From the NCBI RefSeq assembly GCF_947503465.1, contig NZ_CANNDN010000001.1:2001001-2065000 (forward strand): DNA of 64,000 nucleotides, in the 5' to 3' direction. This document shows, in pieces, positions 44,521 through 54,300 of this stretch (position 1 is its first letter; the number at the start of each line of letters is the position of its first letter). The position numbers and the translations under genes were made by a program. This DNA is from an uncultured Tateyamaria sp. (GTDB lineage Bacteria; Pseudomonadota; Alphaproteobacteria; Rhodobacterales; Rhodobacteraceae). Under the pieces are notes generated by a model. That model saw only the letters and a list, made by a program, of their open reading frames with translations. It did not search any database and had not been told where the DNA came from.

Positions 44521-47484
44521 ATGCCGTTTGAAGATTTGTCTCCCGCACAGCAGACATTCGTTGATCGCTATCTGAAGCATAGTTTATTTTCAAAAAAGTC
44601 GGACAACAGGAAGGTCGAGCACTATGAGTTGTTCCTCCAGTTGGAACAGGACTTCATAGACCTGTATAACCTCGTGCCCGATGGCACGCCCGGACGCGCG
44701 GCGACAAACGCCCTGCGCGATGCGGCGATTGCCGCCAAAAACGAAGGCAAATTCAAAAAAGCCCACGCAGGCATAGAAAAGGCGCTTGCCGATCTGCGCG
44801 TCATTGATGCGGCATTGACCGATCGCAGGCAGACGCTCTTGCGCCAAACAAACGCGTTGGTGATGGACCCCAACGCTCAGGCCAACGACATCGCCTTCTT
44901 CAACGCGGCACAGCAGGCTGCGCGCGCGGCTCTTGCCGCTCCGCGCCCCACGCCGGCACAATTCGACACGGCCGAGGAAGAGTTCGCCAAAGCGCTGCGC
45001 ATTTCGTTGCGGGCTGGCGAGCTTGGCGACCTCGCCGCACGCTTTCCCGCCGCGGCGGTCGCGGCGCAAACGTCGTTTGAAAACATGCGCGCCATCACCG
45101 GCGGCGGTGAAATTACCGACGAACGGATCGCGGCCGCAGGGCAGGCGCAAGTTGATGCCGAGACAGAAATCGCGCGTCTGGAGCTGGAAGTGGAGCGCAT
45201 ACGGAGGTTGGGCGGCCGCAGCCAGGCCGAAATTGCCGCGAACGACGCTCTTGCCACGCAGGCTCAACAAGGCATTGTCGCAGCACGACAGGCGCTGACA
45301 GATGCGCGCGCGCTTGAAAAGGCGCTGAAGGGCACGCGCATGCTTGAAGATGCGCTTGAAAACGGGCCTCTGTCGGGAAAAAGTGGTGCCCGCAAGATGC
45401 CAAACAACGCAATCGCGGCACTGATTGCCGGGTTCGAGGTGGACCCGGAGCTGACCTCCAAGACGATCGCCATCGCCAATGACGCCCTGGACCCGCTCGC
45501 GGTGGCCAATGCCATCCCGATGATCAGCGCCCAGATTGAAAACGGGTTTGCCGATCAACACGGCAATACGCTCGATGGGCTGAATACAGAAAGCTACGCG
45601 CTCAGCCTGTTGGAGACCGGTGGCACATGCGGGCCGGCCTACTTTGCGCGGCTGGATGACTATGTGCGGCTTGGTGGGCTGGTGGCGGCGAACCCGCTGC
45701 GCGAAGGCATGCACGACTCGAAAGTTGCGAAGGTGCAGAAACGTGCCGTGGGCGCGGCCGAAGGATTGATTGACCCCACAACCGGCCAGCTTGCAATGGG
45801 CACCGACCGGGCAAAGCTTGCCGTGGGTCAAACGCTGTTTCACCCCATGGCCACTGGTGGCCGCGGCGCGCCGGCGCACAACAAACACGTTTTGGACACG
45901 CTCGACTTCCTGTCCCGACCCGCAAATGCGCAATCGGCGAACAACATCCTGACAGGGATCAATGCGCCTCCGGCCGGCGGTGGCCAAGCCCTGGTACAGC
46001 AGTCGCTTGGCAAAACAACAGCCGTCGATGAAGAAGACGCACGGGTGGCGGTGTTGGCCTCAATGCTGCAATCAGTTGATCAGGGGCCGATCGGTTCCTG
46101 CTTTGCCACCGGTCCGGTTCGTCAGATGCGGATGCTCGACCCGATTGAGGCAATGGGAAAATATGCGCAAGTCGCATCCACTGGCGAACTCACCGATGCG
46201 TCCGGGCATCGCACTCCGGTGCTCACCAACCTTCCGCCGGACGAAGACCCGCTGATCCGTACGTTGGAATACACGTTGGCCACGGCGATCGGGCGGGAAG
46301 ACACCATGTGGGTGTCCAAACCCTTGAAGAAAGGCGTGGACAAAGCCACCTGCGATTACATGGACGCATTGGACCCTGTCGTGGGTGCGACGGCGGCCAA
46401 CGATCTCGCCGTTGATCTCGAAGATGCGATCAACGCCGAGTTTACGCCAATGTACGATCCCACCGTCCAATATGGCGCGACGGGCGCGGACGGCTCGTCG
46501 GATCGCGGCGGCTACGTGCTGTACGACAGTGCGGGCAACATTGTCGCCACGCGCGACGACTATCTCGACCGGGTCGAAGCGCTGGCTCTCAACACAAGCG
46601 GGTATGACCCGACCAGCGATGAGGGCAAAGCCGTGATCGCTGCGGTGCGTGGACCTCTGGCCGCCAGACTCGACGCGATGCGCCACAAGCCATGGGCGTT
46701 ACCGCGCGGGGGCTATGGAGACGACGCCCGAGAGGGGCTTCATGGGGCATCCAACTGGACGACGTGCGTTGGCGAGATGACAGCACCGATTAACAGTGCG
46801 CAAGACTACACCGACCGCACGACGGACGTGGTGGGTAGCCTCATGGATAGGCGTGGAATTACGCCCGACAATCTGGTGCAGCTCGAAGTCTCTGGCATTC
46901 ACACGATGACCTTGACGGCAAGTGATCCATCCTTTGTCGCACTCATGGGTGCGGCAGGTGCGACGTCAGCGGACAAGATCGAAAACTTCATCGCAGTTCC
47001 GGGCAGAGACTTTGCAGACAACGACATGACTGCCGAGGACGCACAGGCGGTATTCGACAAAGTGATTGACCCGGTACAAAAAGAGTACGAGTCAATCGCG
47101 GCCGATGACACGATGCCTTCAAAAGCGCGCAGCCGGGCAAAGTCGAAGCTGAAAAAGCTCAAGAAAAACATCAAGAAGTTCCGCCCGACGGCACCGATGC
47201 TGCCGCGCGACGTCAGTGATGCGACAGCCGATGCACTGAAGGGGATTGGCAACGCACGCTATACAAGAGACGCGGCGCAAAACGAGATGGTCCAGAAATT
47301 CTGTGACCCTCAGGTGGTGATCGCCGATACCAACTGGGGCACGGGATCAGACCACACTTATTTCGTGATCGCGGCAGATCCTCTGACGGGCGAGCCGTAC
47401 ATGTGGGAAAAGACGGACCCACCCGGAACCATGACTCGCGTCAAATCGAAATGGCTCAAGAAAGAATGGGCCCTCGTAACCTAA
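44521..47484 (+). CDS. 987-aa protein with papain-like Cys/His signature
   Basis: The protein has no signal peptide and starts after AAGGAGG. Residues 1-290 are helical and Ala/Glu/Gln-rich with coiled-coil character. The centre holds QGPIGSCFATGPVRQMRMLD (Gln521, Cys527), a pattern like the QGxCGSCWA active site of papain-fold peptidases. Near the C-terminus is IADTNWGTGSDHTYFVIAAD with His945 and Asp953, like the C...H...D order of C39/C58-type papain-fold enzymes. The 350 residues between are Asp/Ala-rich with a Lys-rich helix around 865-885. The small gene after it is probably its partner. It could be a T6SS effector; not shown by sequence. Confidence 0.82.
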   Translation: MPFEDLSPAQQTFVDRYLKHSLFSKKSDNRKVEHYELFLQLEQDFIDLYNLVPDGTPGRAATNALRDAAIAAKNEGKFKKAHAGIEKALADLRVIDAALTDRRQTLLRQTNALVMDPNAQANDIAFFNAAQQAARAALAAPRPTPAQFDTAEEEFAKALRISLRAGELGDLAARFPAAAVAAQTSFENMRAITGGGEITDERIAAAGQAQVDAETEIARLELEVERIRRLGGRSQAEIAANDALATQAQQGIVAARQALTDARALEKALKGTRMLEDALENGPLSGKSGARKMPNNAIAALIAGFEVDPELTSKTIAIANDALDPLAVANAIPMISAQIENGFADQHGNTLDGLNTESYALSLLETGGTCGPAYFARLDDYVRLGGLVAANPLREGMHDSKVAKVQKRAVGAAEGLIDPTTGQLAMGTDRAKLAVGQTLFHPMATGGRGAPAHNKHVLDTLDFLSRPANAQSANNILTGINAPPAGGGQALVQQSLGKTTAVDEEDARVAVLASMLQSVDQGPIGSCFATGPVRQMRMLDPIEAMGKYAQVASTGELTDASGHRTPVLTNLPPDEDPLIRTLEYTLATAIGREDTMWVSKPLKKGVDKATCDYMDALDPVVGATAANDLAVDLEDAINAEFTPMYDPTVQYGATGADGSSDRGGYVLYDSAGNIVATRDDYLDRVEALALNTSGYDPTSDEGKAVIAAVRGPLAARLDAMRHKPWALPRGGYGDDAREGLHGASNWTTCVGEMTAPINSAQDYTDRTTDVVGSLMDRRGITPDNLVQLEVSGIHTMTLTASDPSFVALMGAAGATSADKIENFIAVPGRDFADNDMTAEDAQAVFDKVIDPVQKEYESIAADDTMPSKARSRAKSKLKKLKKNIKKFRPTAPMLPRDVSDATADALKGIGNARYTRDAAQNEMVQKFCDPQVVIADTNWGTGSDHTYFVIAADPLTGEPYMWEKTDPPGTMTRVKSKWLKKEWALVT

Positions 47485-47497
47485 GGAGATGATGGAC

Positions 47498-48067
47498 ATG
47501 GATACTGCACAAATCACCAAAAACGCCAAAGATGGCGGACGCTCCATCCTTCTCAATGGCAGCGAGGAAATCGCCGATTTGGCCGGGCTGCTGAAACGCG
47601 CGCCGGATTTGGAGCCTGCGAAGCTTGCCAAACTGGCGCTGCAAGTCGCGCCTGCGGGCTATACGCTGATCACGGATCCTGCTGCCTACGCGGCACAGGT
47701 GCGCGCCCGGGTCGAAAGCGAAGCCCCCAATCAACCCTGGCAGGAAGGGCCACCGCGGATCCGCGATTTCGGCCTGCCGGACTTTGACGCGATCGGCGCG
47801 CCGCAACGTGACGGCGATACGGTCACGGCCCATGTGCGCGACAACTATACTGGTCTGCCTTACGTCATGACGCTGGTTCTGGGCGGTACAGCGGAGACAG
47901 CCGACTTCGAGCCAATGCCGCTCACACCATTGCCTGGCCCTCCGGTTGCCGTTCCGCCAGAGCTTGCGGACAGCGTCGCCCAGCCGGCTGTTCCCGGCAA
48001 TCCAGCGGACGAAGATCCCGACAATCCGTTCGACGAAGATGCGGCGAATGCGGAGGATGACACCTGA
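47498..48067 (+). CDS. Small partner of the papain-like protein, unknown
   Basis: I choose the third in-frame ATG (MDTAQITKN), nine bases after AGGAG, which overlaps the stop of the 987-aa gene. The 189-aa product has a helical N-terminus, a middle part with ITDPAAYAAQVRARVESEA resembling leader-peptide-like Nif11/NHLP substrates only superficially, and an acidic Pro-rich tail (EDPDNPFDEDAANAEDD). No signal peptide. Coupling suggests a chaperone, inhibitor or immunity protein for the upstream enzyme, or its substrate. Confidence 0.78.
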   Translation: MDTAQITKNAKDGGRSILLNGSEEIADLAGLLKRAPDLEPAKLAKLALQVAPAGYTLITDPAAYAAQVRARVESEAPNQPWQEGPPRIRDFGLPDFDAIGAPQRDGDTVTAHVRDNYTGLPYVMTLVLGGTAETADFEPMPLTPLPGPPVAVPPELADSVAQPAVPGNPADEDPDNPFDEDAANAEDDT

Positions 48068-48208
48068 CCGGTTCCCGGCGCGAACACGCGCCCGCGGGAT
48101 CATAGCCCTGCGCGGTGGCCCCGCAGACCACTTGCGCGCGGACGGATCCGGGTGCCATCTTCTCACTGACCACAATCGCAGTTTGCGCAAGGACGTCGCG
48201 AGGGACCC

Positions 48209-49246
48209 ATGAGACTGATACTTGCCTTGGCATTACTCATGTGCGGATCACAAAACATCGCGGCCTCAACATACAAAGAATGGCTGGCCGAAGCGGTGCG
48301 GATCATCGACAGGTTCGAGACGAAGAAGCTCGATCACGTCACCGACGACTTTGATTGTCAGGGACTGAGCCTGGGGGCCCAGCAAAAGCCAATTGCCAAC
48401 GGCGGCCTCGGCGACCTTGTCAAAGCGATCGACGCGGGCAGCAGCGCAGTGTCCTTCAATATCGCCCGCGACGCCGCGCGAGAAACGATGCCCCGTTTCT
48501 CCGAACCGTTCATACGGGTCCTTGATCTGGTCGAAGACGAAAAGTTCTCTGAAGCAAGGGTCGCATCCTTGCAGCTGCAAAACATCACTCATTCGGATTT
48601 GTGTTTCGGCGGGCAAACCGGGTCGGGCTTCAAGAGCAGGGCCAAGGAAGAACTGGCCGCGTGGTTGCAAAGCGACGCGTTGGTGGTGGCACAAACCATG
48701 TTGAAGCACAGGGATGCATCAAACGCACTCGACGCGGCGTTTTGCTGGACCCAATCCTACGCAGAGCAACGGCCGCTCGAATTCCGGTACTTTGTCTATC
48801 ACCTGGATTTTCTGACAAATGCCGGTGGGCTCGGGATCTATGGCGGCGAGTACTACAAGATCTCGAACCTCATTCGCGCCCATGAACAATACGGGTTCGA
48901 CAAATCTCAGCGCATCGCGCGCAAAACCGAAAATCTGGCGCGCTGGATGGAAACCGAATGGGTCGACCCGATCAATGCCAGCCACGAAGCCGACGCGCGG
49001 CTAAACGCGGCCATGCTCAGACGGGGTGAGGTGCAGCTTGGATACGATGAGCTCCAGCTTCTGTACGTTCGCATGATGCGCGCGCAGGTGGGAAGCACGC
49101 CCGCGCAGATGTCCTTCTTCAACCGCGGCTTTCTGCTGGTGAACGGCGTGGGCTGGTTTCAATCCGGCAAAACCGATCTGCGCGCACGCTATGATCGCAT
49201 GGGCCCGTTGAGCACCAGCGACACCGAAACGATCCAGTGTGAATAA
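48209..49246 (+). CDS. Exported protein of unknown function
   Basis: The 345-aa protein has a signal peptide (1-19) and a mostly helical mature part with Cys residues near positions 50, 132, 178 and at the C-terminal end. Aromatic-rich segments (EFRYFVYHLDFLTNAGG, IYGGEYYKI) lie in the centre. No family recognised. It follows the papain-like pair on the same strand by 141 bp and may be part of that set, acting in the periplasm. Confidence 0.78.
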   Translation: MRLILALALLMCGSQNIAASTYKEWLAEAVRIIDRFETKKLDHVTDDFDCQGLSLGAQQKPIANGGLGDLVKAIDAGSSAVSFNIARDAARETMPRFSEPFIRVLDLVEDEKFSEARVASLQLQNITHSDLCFGGQTGSGFKSRAKEELAAWLQSDALVVAQTMLKHRDASNALDAAFCWTQSYAEQRPLEFRYFVYHLDFLTNAGGLGIYGGEYYKISNLIRAHEQYGFDKSQRIARKTENLARWMETEWVDPINASHEADARLNAAMLRRGEVQLGYDELQLLYVRMMRAQVGSTPAQMSFFNRGFLLVNGVGWFQSGKTDLRARYDRMGPLSTSDTETIQCE

Positions 49247-49431
49247 AGCGACACAGCCGTCAAGATGCGACGATACCCGCGTGACCTGTTGGGTGGCCCC
49301 CCGGGGTCGTTCGAATGTCCACGACGTCCTGATCAAGTACCTTCTGGATAGAGACAAATATGGCGCGATCTGTCCAAGCATTCGATTAGGAAGTGTCAGG
49401 TGCCGCCCATCTCCGCGATACAAACATGCGC

Positions 49432-51342
49432 TCAGCCGCTGGTCAGAACCTCGGCATCGAACCCGCCATTTCGCCACCGGGTCAGCGCAGCCTCAAAGCT
49501 GGGACCGGGCAAGCCGTCAACGGCGGCGCTATAGAACCCAGCAGCCTTCAGACGCTCCTGAACCGCTCGGATTGTGTCGCGTGACCACTCGTTTGTGCGC
49601 ACGGTCAGCTGTTCAAGCAGAACACCGCGATCAGCGGCCGTGCCACGCAACAACATGTTGGCCGCCGCATTGGGGTTGCGCGTGACACCACGGCCCTCAT
49701 CCAGCAGGATAGCGGCCGCCCTGTATCCCTGCACCTCACCGTCCCGGGCCGCCTGCTCGAAATAGCGCAGCGCATCTTCCGGTGTGTCGACCACCCCATC
49801 CTGCGCCAGGACACCCAGATTGAACACTGCACGGGCCGACCCGCCCTCGGCTGCCCGGCGCAGCAAGGCAATGGCCCGGTCTATGTCCTGCGGCACCTGC
49901 TGACCTTCAAACAGGATAACGGCCAGATTGATCATCGCGTCCGGGCTCCCGCCATCGGCCGCACGTTCATAGAGCGCCAGGGCCGCCGCGGCATCCTGTG
50001 GCACGCCATTGCCCGCTTCGGTCAATTGCGCAAGGCTCACCATGGCCCGCAGATCACCGCGATCCGACGCGCTTTTGTAAAGCTGTATGGCGCGATCCAT
50101 GTCGCCGGTGGCCGCTGTCGCACGGGCCAGCAAGGCCGTGTAATGCGGCAATTCCGGCGATTGTGACACGGCCGCAGCACAGGCCTGAATGGCGGAAAAG
50201 GCGTTCTGGCGCAGCCGGTCAAAGGGCACACCCCCCGTTGCCGCCGTGGCATCGCGCGGATGTGTCGCCAGCCGTTCGCAGATTGACCCGGGCGACATGT
50301 TCTCGGCCTGCGGGATCAGATCCAGCAGGCGGGCGGCATCCGCCCGATTGGCACCATTGGGATAGCGCTCAAGATAGTATTCCAGCAACGGGCGCATCCG
50401 GCTGCGCCGCGCCAGGCTCCATAGCCGCTCGGCCTCTGCCGCTTCATCCCGGAACGTCAGCGTGCGGGTCTGGTCACCGTTCCTGAGAAAGGCCACCACG
50501 TCGTCCACATGCGCACCCTGCGGGTAGCGGTCCATGTAAAGCTGCATCAGATCGGCATCCCGCTCGTTGGCCGCAACCTGCCACAGCAGCGTTTCTTCCG
50601 ACGCCGTCTCGGGGCTGTTGTCAAAGCGGAACCGCTCGGTCAGGGACGAGTTTTCCCACGGCACCTGACGCCCGCCCGTGGCCGACAACACATCGCGGCG
50701 CACATTGGTCATCATCGCCGCAATGTCCTGTCCTGGGGTGTAGATATGGTTCAGCATCGCTTCGGTGAAAAAGCTGTTTCGCCCTGTGCCGTCATAGGCC
50801 ACGTTGTCGGGCTGGGTGGCGTAGACAAACATGAAATCGGCGGCGGTGCTGACGCGGGCCAGACCCTCCTCGGTGTTCAGCTCGACACCAAACGGATTGT
50901 CACGGCACGCATCCAGAAACACCAGCTTCAACCCCCGCGACCGCTGCATCGCCGACAATACATCGGTCAGCGGCATGGTCTGGTCCCCCAAATCGTCAGC
51001 GGTGCGCAAAGCCGCATCCACCGGCACCAGGTAGTTCTGCCCGCTGACCTGAAAGCCGTGACCCGCGTAATAGAACAGCACAACATCCGCCGTCTCGGCT
51101 GCCTCGGCAAAGGCCGCGATACCCTGGCGCATTTCGTCCATGGTGGCGTCACTGCCCACGATCACGCTGAACCCCAGCCCCTCCAGAGCGATGGAGATGT
51201 CCAGCGCGTCATTGATCGGATTGTCGAGCGGACTGACCGTCTCGTAGGCGGAGTTGCCGACGACAAAGGCCACCCGCTCCTCGGCCCACACGGCCACGCA
51301 CCCGAACACCCACACCAGAACACTCAACAGCAGGCGGCGCAT
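49432..51342 (-). CDS. Exported caspase-like (C14) protein 3 with Sel1 repeats and peptidoglycan-binding-like end
   Basis: The 636-aa protein has a signal peptide (1-20), a caspase-fold domain with His95 in YYAGHGFQ and Cys146 in FLDACRDNP, a helical linker, several Sel1/TPR repeats (about 400-560; for example GDLRAMVSLAQLTEAGNGVP), and a C-terminal PG-binding_1-like segment (IRAVQERLKAAGFYSAAVDG). It lies 29 bp after the TpsA gene on the same strand and so probably shares its transcript. It is more distant from caspases 1 and 2. Confidence 0.9.
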   Translation of the reverse strand: MRRLLLSVLVWVFGCVAVWAEERVAFVVGNSAYETVSPLDNPINDALDISIALEGLGFSVIVGSDATMDEMRQGIAAFAEAAETADVVLFYYAGHGFQVSGQNYLVPVDAALRTADDLGDQTMPLTDVLSAMQRSRGLKLVFLDACRDNPFGVELNTEEGLARVSTAADFMFVYATQPDNVAYDGTGRNSFFTEAMLNHIYTPGQDIAAMMTNVRRDVLSATGGRQVPWENSSLTERFRFDNSPETASEETLLWQVAANERDADLMQLYMDRYPQGAHVDDVVAFLRNGDQTRTLTFRDEAAEAERLWSLARRSRMRPLLEYYLERYPNGANRADAARLLDLIPQAENMSPGSICERLATHPRDATAATGGVPFDRLRQNAFSAIQACAAAVSQSPELPHYTALLARATAATGDMDRAIQLYKSASDRGDLRAMVSLAQLTEAGNGVPQDAAAALALYERAADGGSPDAMINLAVILFEGQQVPQDIDRAIALLRRAAEGGSARAVFNLGVLAQDGVVDTPEDALRYFEQAARDGEVQGYRAAAILLDEGRGVTRNPNAAANMLLRGTAADRGVLLEQLTVRTNEWSRDTIRAVQERLKAAGFYSAAVDGLPGPSFEAALTRWRNGGFDAEVLTSG

Positions 51343-51371
51343 CGGTGATGTGTCTCCCCTACCCCGTTCGC

Positions 51372-54300
51372 TTACAGTTCGGCGACGCGCGCCAGCTTGA
51401 TGCCAACTGAATCGACGGCACCCGCAACCCGGTTGACCGTGGCCCGCTGGATCGTGGCCAGTTCCGGATCGTCCGCCCGCACCAGTGCGATGGACTTGCG
51501 GATCTCGCTCGACGCCTCGGCCAGGGCCGACCGCGCCTCGTTGACGGCATCGCGGCGGATTGCCTGGCGTTCCGCATCGGAAGTCGCACCTGCCAGACGG
51601 GACTGCGCCCGCACACGCGCCTGGTCGATCTTGACCCGGGCATCTTGCACGATCCGCGCCACGTTCTGCATGCCCGGTGGCAGGTCGGCGGACAGCAGGT
51701 CCAATTCATCCGCGAACTCGTTCAGCGAATCCGACAGGCACGCCAGGTAGCGGCTGATGTCACCGCTGCTTTGCCCGCAGTTATCGGCCTTGATCTCAAG
51801 GCTTTCGGAAATGGCGTCCACCCGGGCAAGCGTTTCCTGCGCCGCGGCTGCATCCGGGCTGAAACCTGCCGTTCCGCCAAACGTCCCGTCCCCGTCGTCA
51901 ATGGTGTCCGGCGGGTTGGGCAGGGGGAACCCGACGAAGACCGGCGGGATCGGGATCTCGTTCTCGATTTCCCCTTCGCCGGGGTCACTCGGAGCAATGA
52001 CGGTAAAGGTGCCATCGACAAAGGTGATATCGTAGTTCTCAAGACCCTCGCCCTCCGGTTCAGAGACCACGATGTCAAACGGGCTATCGGCGGCCACAGC
52101 GTCAGCGTCCGCGCCTTCACTCGACAACAGCGCGCTATCAACGCTGTCTTCGTTGACAAGGCCGGTTACCGTGAACTCGGTTCCGCCGAATTCAAACGGA
52201 TCACCCTCCAGCCGCGACTGGTCGTCGGCCGTGATGATCAAAGGCGCCGGTGTCACCGTGAACGCAGCCGCATCGTCGAACACGATCGTGTAATTCTCCA
52301 AGCCCGTACCAACGGCGTCGGACCCCAGAATGGCGAAATCGCCCACGCCTGTCGTTACGTCTGTGCCGATGCTGGTCAACGTCACACTGTCGACGCTGTC
52401 CATAAAGAACAGCGTACCGGCGACAGTGAACTCGGTGCCGGCAAAGGTAAATAGATCGCCATAGGTCCTGCTTTGATCATCGGGCAGGATTGTCAGCGAT
52501 GCCGGTGTGACCTCTGCCGTACCCGGGCGATCCACCACGCGGTAGGTGACACCGTCGGCGCTGACAAGCGATGCGGTGGTCAAGGTGAAGGTCTGTGCGC
52601 CCACCGTCTCATCGCTAAAGGACAGCGCAGCGAATACGGGATCGGTATCCAGCGTATCGCCATCCTCGTCAAAGACAAAGTCGGCAGGTCCACCCGCTAT
52701 GTCGCCCGTCGTGGGCGTGCTGCCCGTCAGACCGTATTGCACGGTCAACGGATCGGGGGTCGCCAAGATGACGGCCGATGTCGTGTAGTTCTCGGGATAG
52801 AACCCCGTATCCCCGGGTGCCCATGTCGTTCCGAAATCCCAGCCCTGCGCTTCTCCCAGGGTGATAAAGGTCTCGGTATCCTGGAACTGGGCGGTCGTCA
52901 GCGCCGTGCCCACAGCGCTGAAGGTCAGGCCCGATGTTTCCACGTCCCAGAAATTCGTGGCCCCTTCCGTGCCGTCGGTCAGATCCAGACCGGCAAACCC
53001 CCCGGCGACCGAGGTGGCATCCCCCGTAACAGTCACCGACCCGGTGGAATAGCTGCGGTCGATGGAACCGCCGATGATGCCCACGAAACCGCCCGCATCT
53101 ACATCTACACCTGGCCCGTTTGTGCTGGTGACCGACACGTCGCCACGGGCATAGCTGTCAAGAATGGTCAACGCCTCGGATTCTGCTTCTTCGACGCCAG
53201 CGAACCCGCCCACGGCAATGTCGACATCCGCGTCCCCGTTGACAACGGACACGTCACCCAGCGCATGCGATCGTTCGATCAAACCGCTGGAATTGACGCC
53301 GACAAAGCCGCCCACGCCCAAATCGCCAAAGCTGTCAAAGTTTGTCACGGCGTTCACCGTGACATCTGTAATGCTGTCGCGGATCGTACCGCCGTTCACG
53401 CCCGCAAGGCCGCCCACGCCGTCAAAAGACCCCTGCACCGTGCCAGAGACACGCACATTCTCAACCAGCCCAAAGTTAAAGCCTGCCAATCCGCCTGAAG
53501 TGCTTCCGTTGATATCAACATCCACAAGGTCAAGATCGCGGACCGTGCCATTGGCGGTGATGGTGTCAAACAGACCCGCAGGGTCCGTCCCTTCTCCGTT
53601 AAAGGTTTCAACCGTCAAACCGGTTACTGCAAAACCTGCACCATCCAGCACACCGTCAAACGAGAATATGGGAACAAAGCCCACCGCGCCGATGGGACGG
53701 GACCAACCCGCCGTCCCACTCGCATCGATGTCGTTTGCCAGTTCCCAGTTCGCGCCATCAACTGAATCGATTCCCTGCAATCCAAAGACATCCGTGATCA
53801 GGTAAGGGGTGCCCGCGTCTCCCGTGCCGCCCAACGCCCGCAGGAAACTGCCACCGAAATCAACTTCGAAATTGCCCGCCGAAAACGCAGGCAACGGTGC
53901 GGCGACCTGAACCCAGGCACCATTGTCCAGCACAAAGGAGGCAACTTCAACGGACCCGACAGCAGTCGTGGTGATAGTGCCCTGTGCATCCAGCTCCAGA
54001 CCACCGGCAGACCCGTTGATCGCACCGTTCAGCACAATGTTCCCGCCGGTTCCGCTGCTTATACCCTCGTCATCGGCCACCAGGCGTAGGGTCGTCCCAG
54101 TCGCCCAGTCGACATCGGCATTGATGGTGATGTCGCCATTCCCGCCCGTGCCGCCAACCGTGGTCAGCGTGACATCCCCTGCCCCAAGGTTGGCTTCCAG
54201 CGTGTCCTCGCCGCCCGTGCCGGGATCGATAATGATATCGCTCGGGTCCAGCAGCAAAGTGCCCCAGGCGCCATTCAGCGCGCGCCGATCCGCAAACCCG

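Noticed and set aside
44590..45987. Minus-strand frame of 465 codons
   Set aside because: Antisense shadow of the helical N-terminal half of the 987-aa protein; Arg/Cys/His-rich without a family.
52473..53498. Plus-strand frame of 341 codons opposite the TpsA gene
   Set aside because: Shadow of the repetitive exoprotein gene; no ribosome site or domain.
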